Below, piece by piece: positions 49,352 through 55,430 of a stretch of 55,430 bases of DNA. Location of the stretch: NCBI GenBank assembly GCA_964477685.1, contig CAYZHK010000002.1, positions 1 through 55,430 of the forward strand. The letters run 5' to 3'. The position numbers were made by a program, and so were the translations under genes. The notes under the pieces are model-generated. The model was not told where the DNA came from. It was given only the letters and a program-made list of their open reading frames with translations, and did no database searches. The stretch comes from JACTUC01 sp964477685. Lineage in GTDB: Archaea; Thermoproteota; Methanomethylicia; Methanomethylicales; Methanomethylicaceae. Position 1 is the stretch's first letter. Each line of letters opens with the position of its first letter.

Positions 49352-50344
49352 TCAGACCACAAGGTTGAGCCTTTTACCGCAGAATTCGCAGCGATTCCCA
49401 TTGAGGTGCATGGATGATACGCCCATTCCAACCCTATCGATCACAACTTTCCCGCATTGGGGGCAGATTGTGTTGCTGTAGCGCCCGTCCAGGACGTTCC
49501 CCAGGTAGACATGCCTCATGCCCGCACCCCTTGCCTGCTTCCACAGCTCCACCAGGCGGCCCATGGAGAGGTCGTCGGGACCCGTGTACCTGTAGCTGCT
49601 GAAGAAGCGGAGGATGTGGAAGGGAACCTCGTCCCCAAGGTTCTCAATGACCCATCTTACCAGCTTTGAAAAGGCGTCGGCCGAGTCACCTGCGCCAGGG
49701 ACGATGAGGTTAGTTATCTCAATGAAGATTCCCTGTTCCTTCATGGAAAGGAGGGCTTCGTAGATCGGTCCGACGTCAATGGTGCCGCAGAAGTGCCTAT
49801 AGAACTCTGGGTTGCCGCTCCCCTTGAAATCCACGGTGGCTGCATCGAGGTAGCCGTTTATGGTTTTTACTGCCTCGGGCGTCATGTAGCCGTTCGTCAC
49901 AAATGTGTTTAGGATTCCCTCCCGGTGGGCAAGCCTGGCGGTGTCATAGGCATACTCGAAGAAGATGGTGGGCTCGGTGTAGGTGTAGCTGATGGACCTG
50001 CAGCCCATGGATTTTGCCATGGAGACCAGGCGCTCGGGGGGCATCTCGTCCCCAGCAATATCGGCTTCCTGGCTGATGCTCCAGTTGTCGCAAAAGACGC
50101 AGCGGAAATTGCAGCCCACAGTGGCGACGGAGAAGGCTGTGGAGCCGGGGTGGAAATGGTAGAGGGGCTTCTTCTCGATGGGGTCGACGGCGTAGGACGC
50201 AGCTCTCCCATAGACCAGGGTGTGGAGAACCCCTCCCCTGTTTTCCCGCACCATGCACCTTCCCTTCCTGCCGGACTGGATCACGCACCTCCATCCGCAG
50301 AGGTTGCACTTCACGGCTGCCGAGGGCAGCCGCTCCCACAGCAT
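49352..50344 (-). CDS. amrS: AmmeMemoRadiSam system radical SAM enzyme
   Basis: 330 residues. An N-terminal Cys set (CNLCGWRCVIQSGRKGRC), the radical-SAM cluster VGCNFRCVFCDNW (about 97-109), SYTYTEPTIFFEYAYD, and a C-terminal zinc ribbon (CPQCGKVVI...CEFCGKRL) match AmrS. Its partners AmmeMemo (AmrA/AmrB) are not in the window. The modified substrate is not established. The gene precedes the interrupted paralogue by 7 bp. Confidence 0.88.
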   Translation of the reverse strand: MLWERLPSAAVKCNLCGWRCVIQSGRKGRCMVRENRGGVLHTLVYGRAASYAVDPIEKKPLYHFHPGSTAFSVATVGCNFRCVFCDNWSISQEADIAGDEMPPERLVSMAKSMGCRSISYTYTEPTIFFEYAYDTARLAHREGILNTFVTNGYMTPEAVKTINGYLDAATVDFKGSGNPEFYRHFCGTIDVGPIYEALLSMKEQGIFIEITNLIVPGAGDSADAFSKLVRWVIENLGDEVPFHILRFFSSYRYTGPDDLSMGRLVELWKQARGAGMRHVYLGNVLDGRYSNTICPQCGKVVIDRVGMGVSSMHLNGNRCEFCGKRLNLVV

Positions 50345-50415
50345 GGCTTCCAGAGGCTGTCACCCATAAATTCTTAAGAAAACGACTGTGATAAGAGTTT
50401 TTGAGGTTTTATGGA

Positions 50416-51285
50416 ATGATAGTTGTTCCAGGGCCTTCCTCGCCAAGGCTTGGCAGGGGTGTGGCAGATATACTGGGGGCCAAGGTCGTCCCTGTCGAAT
50501 ATAAGAACTTCCCAGATGGTGAATCGTACGTTAGGGTCACGGAAAGCGTGAAGGGCGAGGCGGTGACCCTCGTGCAGACAACCTACCCACAGCCGGACAA
50601 GCGGCTGGTTGAACTCCTCCTCCTGATTGACGCCCTGCGGGACCTGGAAGCGGCTGCCATAAAGGTGGTCGTGCCCTATATGGCCTATGCAAGGCAGGAC
50701 ACCAGGTTCAGGGAAGGGGAGGCCGTCAGCATCAGGGCCCTCTTCAGGACCATCGAAGGTGCCGGCTGCGATGAGTTCTACACCATAGACCTCCACAAGG
50801 AATCTTCCCTGGAGGCCTTCAGAGTTAAGGCGAAGAACATCTACGCCTCGGAGGCCATCGCCTCGCACCTCAGGGGGATGGGGCTGATGGAGCCCTACAT
50901 CCTCTCCCCGGACAAGGGAGCCATCAACATCGCGAAGCGGGTTGCGGATCTGCTTGGCGCCGAGTATGGGCATTTCGAGAAGACGAGAGACAGGATAACC
51001 GGAGCCATAAGCGTTAGGGGAGAGCGTATAGAGGCCAAGGGCAGACCTGTTGTCATAACGGACGACCTGATCAGCACAGGAGGCACCATAGCCAATGCTG
51101 CCAAGCTCGTCAAGGAGGCAGGCGCCGAGAGGGTTGTAGCCGTCTGCACCCATCCGCTGCTTGTGGCAGGCGCCTACGACAGGATGAAGGCATCGGGGGT
51201 GGACGAGATTCTTGGGACCGATACCATTGAGGGGGATGTCAGCAGGATCTCCGTAGCCCCCCTCATAGCAAGGGAGTTCAGGTAG
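50416..51285 (+). CDS. prs: Ribose-phosphate pyrophosphokinase
   Basis: Makes PRPP from ribose 5-phosphate and ATP. 289 residues. NFPDGESYVRV, PYMAYARQDTRFREGEAVS (ATP/flexible loop), TIDLHKES (Mg-binding) and VITDDLISTGGTIANAA (PRPP loop) are clear. ATG 50416 is preferred over TTG 50401. Heads a + strand run prs-trmG10-rnz. Confidence 0.96.
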   Translation: MIVVPGPSSPRLGRGVADILGAKVVPVEYKNFPDGESYVRVTESVKGEAVTLVQTTYPQPDKRLVELLLLIDALRDLEAAAIKVVVPYMAYARQDTRFREGEAVSIRALFRTIEGAGCDEFYTIDLHKESSLEAFRVKAKNIYASEAIASHLRGMGLMEPYILSPDKGAINIAKRVADLLGAEYGHFEKTRDRITGAISVRGERIEAKGRPVVITDDLISTGGTIANAAKLVKEAGAERVVAVCTHPLLVAGAYDRMKASGVDEILGTDTIEGDVSRISVAPLIAREFR

Positions 51286-51304
51286 CTTGAGGAAAGGGGC
51301 CTTC

Positions 51305-52330
51305 GTGGGGAAGGTTGCGCTTCTCCTCTCGGGAGAACATCCTACGCTGCCCCGCTCCGAAGCATTGGCCATCCTGGGGGCGGAGGGGATACCCCATCGA
51401 GGGCTGGAAGAGCACGACCAGCTTCTTCTCCTTGAAGCGGGCAGGGGATATGGGCAAGCCCTGGAAGCCAGATCCGCCTTCACCATGGAGGGGGGCGGGC
51501 ATGTGCTATCCTCAGCATTGGACTACAGGGCAATTTCGGCGTTGGTTGATGGCGCCGACTGGGGGTTCCTGAGAGGGAGGAGCTTTGGCGTCAAGGTGAC
51601 AAGGGTCAAGGAGCACTGCCCTGGGCTGGATACCCAAAGGCTGCAGGGGGAGGTTGGCCATGCCATAAGGGAGAAGACAGACTCCACCGTCGACCTGCGG
51701 GACCCGGACGTCTGGATGCGCGGGATCATAACCGATGGCGGTTTCTTCCTCTTCGCCCGGGATTTCGCCACCGACAGGACCGCCTTTGCCAAACGCAGGC
51801 CCAAGTCCAGACCATTTTTCCATCCGGGCGTGCTGGAGCCCAAGCTGGGGAGGGCGTTCGTAAACCTGAGCCGGGTTAGGGGAGGGGATGTATTTTTTGA
51901 CCCCTTCTGCGGCACCGGGGGGTTCCTGATCGAGGCGGGACTGATGGGAATCAGGGCCGTGGGGATGGACCTGGATGCAAGCATGGTGAGGGGGGCCAGG
52001 AGGAATCTCGCCCATTGCGGCATCGGGGCGGAGTTCATCCATGGGGATGCCCGGCAGATCCCCCTGCAGAGGGCGGACGGCATAGCCACGGACCCGCCCT
52101 ACGGACGGGGAACTTCCACCATGGGGAGTGACGTGAGGCAGATCCTGGCGGATTTTCTTTCGGAGGCGTCCTGTCTGCTGGAAAGAGGGAAGATCATCTG
52201 CACCGCGGCGCCGATTGAGCTCAAGCCCTCCCTCCTTGCGGGAAGGTCAGGATTCGATGTAAAGGAGGAGCACCACATGAGGGTTCATAAGTCCCTGACG
52301 AGGTCTATAGTAGTGGCGGAGAGGTCGTAG
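51305..52330 (+). CDS. trmG10: tRNA (guanine10-N2)-dimethyltransferase, Trm-G10/Trm11
   Basis: About 341 residues. A THUMP-containing N-terminal half (LLLSGEHPTLPRSEALAIL at the start) and a C-terminal methyltransferase with DPFCGTGGFLIEAGLMG and the catalytic TDPPYGRGTST. GTG 51305 is chosen because AGGAAAGGGG lies five bases upstream; a TTG at 51287 would add six residues. Starts 19 bp after prs. Confidence 0.92.
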   Translation: MGKVALLLSGEHPTLPRSEALAILGAEGIPHRGLEEHDQLLLLEAGRGYGQALEARSAFTMEGGGHVLSSALDYRAISALVDGADWGFLRGRSFGVKVTRVKEHCPGLDTQRLQGEVGHAIREKTDSTVDLRDPDVWMRGIITDGGFFLFARDFATDRTAFAKRRPKSRPFFHPGVLEPKLGRAFVNLSRVRGGDVFFDPFCGTGGFLIEAGLMGIRAVGMDLDASMVRGARRNLAHCGIGAEFIHGDARQIPLQRADGIATDPPYGRGTSTMGSDVRQILADFLSEASCLLERGKIICTAAPIELKPSLLAGRSGFDVKEEHHMRVHKSLTRSIVVAERS

Positions 52331-52331
52331 G

Positions 52332-53237
52332 ATGAAGATCACGTTCCTTGGCACGGCTGCAGGCCTGCCCACGGCCGAGAGGGGGCTGCCGGCCGTACTG
52401 GTTGAAGTGGAAGGGGAGTACATACTCTTCGACTGCGGGGAAGGGACTCAGAGGCAGATGGCGAAGGCCGGCTTCAGCCTAGGGAAGAGGATGAACGTCT
52501 TCATATCCCACCTTCATGGCGACCACGTGTTCGGCCTGCCTGGCATGATACAGACAATGAACCTCCTCAACAGGGTGCATCCCCTGCACATATTCGGCCC
52601 TCCGGGTCTCTGTAAATTCATCCAGTCCACCACGGTGTCAACCATGTCGGAGCCTACCTTCCAGCTCGCTGTGGAGGAGGCCTCTCAGGGGGAGGTGTTC
52701 AGCTGCAAGAACTATCGGGTGGAGGGGGCCTGGGCGGAGCATTCCAGAGCCAACATCGCATACCGCTTGACCGTCGGTGGGAGCCGTGGCACCTTCATGC
52801 CCAAGAAGGCCAGGAGGCTCGGCGTGCCGGAAGGGCCCCTGTGGAGCCGACTGAAGGGAGGGGAAAGTGTCAGGCTGGAGGACGGCAGGGTCGTGGAGGC
52901 GGCTGAGGTGCTGGGTGAGCCGATGCCCGGCAGGGTCGTCGTCTACAGCGGCGACACGCGCCCCTCAGAGGCTGTGGCCAGGCTTGCCAAGGGGGCAGAC
53001 ATTCTGATCCACGAGGCGACGCTCTCGGAGGCCCTGCTGGCTGCCGCGGAGAGGGACGGCCACTCCACGGCCAGTGGTGTGGCCAAGATGGCTGCCGATG
53101 CAGGGGTTGGGAGGCTCATACTGACCCACATCAGCGCTCGCTACAAGGACCCGGCTGTCCTCCTTGCGAAGGCGAGGCGGTTCTTCCCGAAGGCAGAGGT
53201 GGCAGAGGATCTGGCTTCCTACGAGCTGAAGATCTGA
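52332..53237 (+). CDS. rnz: Ribonuclease Z
   Basis: Removes 3' trailers from tRNA precursors. 301 residues, short form. ISHLHGDHVFGLPG (zinc motif, residues 60-65), VYSGDTRPSEAV, LIHEATLSE and GHSTASGVAKMA are the family blocks. One base separates it from trmG10. Its last 19 bp overlap the convergent gene. Confidence 0.97.
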   Translation: MKITFLGTAAGLPTAERGLPAVLVEVEGEYILFDCGEGTQRQMAKAGFSLGKRMNVFISHLHGDHVFGLPGMIQTMNLLNRVHPLHIFGPPGLCKFIQSTTVSTMSEPTFQLAVEEASQGEVFSCKNYRVEGAWAEHSRANIAYRLTVGGSRGTFMPKKARRLGVPEGPLWSRLKGGESVRLEDGRVVEAAEVLGEPMPGRVVVYSGDTRPSEAVARLAKGADILIHEATLSEALLAAAERDGHSTASGVAKMAADAGVGRLILTHISARYKDPAVLLAKARRFFPKAEVAEDLASYELKI

Positions 53238-53989
53238 CGGGCCCTTGAATAAGATTGAAGCGCGTCGCTCAGGCTGTTGGCCTCTATCACGCCCGTCAGG
53301 CTTCCCATGTCGAGGCTCCTTTTCAGGAAGCCCCAGTCAATGGTCCCCTTCCCAACGACGAGGTGCTCATCGTCATTGCCTCTGTTGTCGTGGAGGTGGA
53401 CATGGGCTATCCTGTTGCCCATATCCCTGATATAGTTCTCCAGCTGGGAGGTGGTGTTTGCGTGGCCGACATCCAAAGTCATCTGGAGGGGGAGGCCCTC
53501 GCCTATGAGCTCCAGGAATTCTGATGACTTCTCAAGAAGGAAAGAGTGGTTGCCGGGCATGTTCTCGACCCCGACCTTGACCCCACTGGCCTCGGCATGG
53601 TTCAGGATCTCCCTCAGCGATTCGCGGTTGAAGCCCCAATGGATCCCGGGGTACAGGAAATCCAGCGGCGTCCTGACGCCTGGATGCACAACGACGAGCT
53701 CTGCCCCCATCAGTGCGGCATTGTCCACGGACCGGATAACCTGGCGGATGGACTCAGCCCTGAAGGCCCGGGTGGAGGAGGCGATGTTCATGTCAAGGAT
53801 CGGAGAGTGGATGGTGAGCCTCACATCATACGAGTCGGTGAGCTCCTCGACCTTCCTCATGCGGGTAGGGTTGAGCCGGTCTTTATACTCCTCGAGGATC
53901 TCCAGGACGTCGATCCCCAGTTCCAGGAGCCGCCCCATCTCGCTGTAGGTTCTCCCGATGGTGCAGAGCGTCGAGATACCCAGAGGCAT
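53219..53989 (-). CDS. Sugar phosphate isomerase/epimerase-like TIM-barrel protein
   Basis: 256 residues of the xylose-isomerase-like/AP endonuclease 2 superfamily. LTIHSPILDMNIAS, LVVVHPGVRTP, KVGVENMPGNHSF, MTLDVGHANTTSQ and HVHLHDNRGNDDEHL give the metal-binding His/Glu/Asp set in the usual order. HDNRGNDDEHLVVGKGTIDW is typical of sugar isomerases. Substrate unknown. ATG 53989; starts in the stop region of the UPF0201 gene. Confidence 0.85.
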   Translation of the reverse strand: MPLGISTLCTIGRTYSEMGRLLELGIDVLEILEEYKDRLNPTRMRKVEELTDSYDVRLTIHSPILDMNIASSTRAFRAESIRQVIRSVDNAALMGAELVVVHPGVRTPLDFLYPGIHWGFNRESLREILNHAEASGVKVGVENMPGNHSFLLEKSSEFLELIGEGLPLQMTLDVGHANTTSQLENYIRDMGNRIAHVHLHDNRGNDDEHLVVGKGTIDWGFLKRSLDMGSLTGVIEANSLSDALQSYSRARQIFSS

Positions 53990-53990
53990 T

Positions 53991-54404
53991 TCAATCAACG
54001 GGAATCCCGTCTACTGTCCTTGTGGCAAGCCATTCTATTAATGAGTATGGGTCGTCATCGGTTATGCAGAAGGTGATAGGCCCCATCGGGGATTCCCCGG
54101 TCGGTCTACAGAAGGAGGCGTGCCCTGCGAAGGCCACCTGCTTGTTCATGCAGAAGGTCACCGTGCCGCCCTCCATGCCCCTGTGGATCATCTTCCTTGC
54201 GGCGTCCAGTATCCTCTCCCTCCGGAGCAGCGTCCTCAGGTTGGAGAGGAGCCCTCTGTCGCCCTCCTGGACGAGCAGCACCCGCCTCCCCTCCTTCGAC
54301 CTTCGGAAAACGCTCGAGCTGGTGAGGTTCGTGACGGCGGCTCTGACCTTCGCCTCGTCTTCCGTGGGGTTAACCTCTGCCCTAACGAGCACTGTCGTCG
54401 GCAT
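53991..54404 (-). CDS. UPF0201/DUF54 family protein
   Basis: 137 residues. VLVRAEVNPTEDEAKVRAAV at the start and MNKQVAFAGHASFC, MGPITFCITDDDP near the end fit archaeal UPF0201 (DUF54), an RNA-binding-fold family also called exosome-subunit-like, as remembered. It overlaps the UPF0200 gene by 23 bp, a common archaeal pairing. Confidence 0.88.
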   Translation of the reverse strand: MPTTVLVRAEVNPTEDEAKVRAAVTNLTSSSVFRRSKEGRRVLLVQEGDRGLLSNLRTLLRRERILDAARKMIHRGMEGGTVTFCMNKQVAFAGHASFCRPTGESPMGPITFCITDDDPYSLIEWLATRTVDGIPVD

Positions 54405-54930
54405 TTTTCATCACCCTCAACAGCTTCATGGCAGACCGCCTCAAGTTCCCCACAGGTCCCTCGTTGACGAGCATGGTATCGGCAAGGGCGATCACCGAGC
54501 CGATTCCGACGCGCAGTTCCCTGGAGTCGCGCTTCCTGAAGGTCTCATAGTCCTTGGGGTCGTCGGGCCTCCCCCTTCGGAGGAGGCGCTGGTACCTCGA
54601 GGCGGGGGAGGCGTGGACTGCAATCAGAAAGACGGGGGCATTCTTCTGGAAGAAGTGGAGCTCGTCGAGGCTCCTTACTCCTTCGATCAGGGAAGGCCCT
54701 CCCTTCTGCGCCCTGGAGAGGCACCTCTTGGCCACCACGTCCTTTCCCTCCTCGCGCCTGAGGCACAACATCAGGGCACCCAGGGACTTCGGAGATTCCT
54801 CAATGCCCCTGGATCTTGCCGCCTCCCGGACAACCTCCCCCATGGCGATGACACGGTATCCGGTTTTGGCAGCCTGCCCCGCCACTATGGATTTTCCGGA
54901 CCCTGGCATGCCGGTGATGCAGATGATCAA
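54382..54930 (-). CDS. UPF0200 family nucleoside kinase-like ATPase
   Basis: 182 residues. ICITGMPGSGKSIVAGQA is a P-loop at the N-terminus; LIEGVRSLDELHFF and VHASPASRYQRLLRRGRPDDPKD are UPF0200 features, resembling adenylate/dephospho-CoA kinases. Reaction unknown. TTG 54930 is chosen because the TATA element at 54956-54963 predicts a start near 54932, giving a leaderless mRNA; ATG 54948 would lie before it. Confidence 0.85.
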   Translation of the reverse strand: MIICITGMPGSGKSIVAGQAAKTGYRVIAMGEVVREAARSRGIEESPKSLGALMLCLRREEGKDVVAKRCLSRAQKGGPSLIEGVRSLDELHFFQKNAPVFLIAVHASPASRYQRLLRRGRPDDPKDYETFRKRDSRELRVGIGSVIALADTMLVNEGPVGNLRRSAMKLLRVMKNADDSAR

Positions 54931-54955
54931 GATTATACCCCGGCCCAATGCTGGA

Positions 54956-54963
54956 TAGTATAA
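54956..54963 (-). promoter_or_regulatory. TATA box of the UPF0200-UPF0201 operon
   Basis: TTATACTA on the minus strand. About 26 nt downstream is 54930-54935, at the TTG start of the UPF0200 gene, consistent with a leaderless transcript. Confidence 0.5.
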
Positions 54964-55062
54964 GTTAATGGTAGGGCATTAAAATATATTCGGATGGCAG
55001 GATCGCCCACCGATGCGCTATTTTATTAGTTGGGGGAATAGCGGTTTATCTGGGTGGCCTGG

Positions 55063-55430
55063 ATGGAGACCCACCGTGCCTTTCTTGCCCTAGACCTTTC
55101 GCAGGAGGTGAGGGGCAGGATAATGAAGCTCGAGGAGGAAGTGGGCCGAGCCAGGGGAGATGTGAAGCTTGTGGCGGCCGAGAACCTCCACGTGACCATG
55201 AAATTCCTTGGCGCCATAGGAGATGGAGGCGTAGAGGCGGTCCAGGAGGTGATGAGGTCGGTTAGGTGGAAACCTTTCCCCATGGAGGCGAAGGGAACAG
55301 GCGTCTTCCCCAACCCCAGAATGGCAAGGGTTATCTGGGTAGGCGTGGGGGCGGGCAGCGAGGATGTTGTCGCGGTCTTCAGGCAGCTGGAGGCAGGGCT
55401 GGCGAGGGCGGGGTTCCCCAGGGAGAGGGA
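55063..55430 (+). CDS. thpR: RNA 2',3'-cyclic phosphodiesterase / 2'-5' RNA ligase (3' partial)
   Basis: 122 residues visible; the gene runs off the window. METHRAFLALDLSQEVRGRI and NLHVTMKFLG give the first HxT motif of the 2H phosphoesterase family; FPNPRMARVIWVGV is the next conserved block. The second HxT motif lies beyond the end. ATG 55063 follows GGGTGGCC; a TATA-like TATTTTATTAG is at 55019-55029. Confidence 0.92.
   Translation, partial: METHRAFLALDLSQEVRGRIMKLEEEVGRARGDVKLVAAENLHVTMKFLGAIGDGGVEAVQEVMRSVRWKPFPMEAKGTGVFPNPRMARVIWVGVGAGSEDVVAVFRQLEAGLARAGFPRER

Overview
The window is gene-dense archaeal DNA with fairly high GC, almost wholly coding and with many 1-16 bp gaps or ATGA/TGATG overlaps. 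Archaeal marks are plain: RadA, A-type ATP synthase, TFB, Nop5/fibrillarin, Gar1, SRP19, archaeal ProRS, S8e, S30e and TATA-type promoters. A TFE-beta gene (Rpc34-like winged helix with the Cys motif of the RPC39 Fe-S domain) and a crenarchaeal-type ATPase gene order with a small epsilon-like gene point to the TACK side. A complete Ehb-type energy-converting [NiFe] hydrogenase points to an H2/ferredoxin-based anaerobe. A methanogen of the Methanomethylicia (Verstraetearchaeota) is my best guess; no mcr gene is in view, so this is inference.

Layout. 1-3.8 kb: partial radA, small membrane and hypothetical proteins, and a short GH3-like adenylating enzyme. 3.9-6.7 kb: PEP synthase and acylphosphatase. 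6.9-8.9 kb (+): trmI followed by ATPase subunits H and C. 8.9-26.1 kb (-): one colinear block of 26 genes with gaps of at most about 16 bp. In transcription order it holds a small unknown gene, ehbA to ehbP, then ATP synthase F-E-A-B-D-(epsilon-like)-K-I. It would pair a ferredoxin/H2-driven ion pump with the enzyme that spends the gradient. The + strand H/C genes run tail to tail into subunit I.

26.2-33.1 kb: EndoQ and ProRS, a membrane protein with a winged-helix partner, SpeD, a 56-aa S30e gene, Trm1, an AT-richer small gene and RNase HII. 33.1-39.2 kb (-): an archaeal HTH regulator, then an informational cluster running SRP19, Gar1, TFB, TFE-beta, RlmE, Nop5, fibrillarin, UPF0216. 39.2-41.1 kb: HypA and HypE, which mature the [NiFe] site, around S8e. 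41.1-55.4 kb: housekeeping and poorly known genes (YjjX-type NTPase, Xaa-Pro peptidase, cis-prenyltransferase, DUF373, coiled coil, GPN GTPase, CinA-like, two adjacent radical SAM genes of which one is interrupted, Prs, Trm-G10, RNase Z, sugar-isomerase-like, UPF0201, UPF0200, partial 2'-5' RNA ligase).

The most interesting items are the hydrogenase-ATP synthase super-cluster, the 14-cluster polyferredoxin divided into three genes (4+6+4), the 49-aa epsilon-like ATPase gene, the radical SAM gene broken by an 18-nt hairpin-forming insertion carrying UGA, and the TFB/TFE-beta gene pair. I saw no tRNA, rRNA, CRISPR array, IS element or integrase. No gene-free stretch exceeds about 210 bp.
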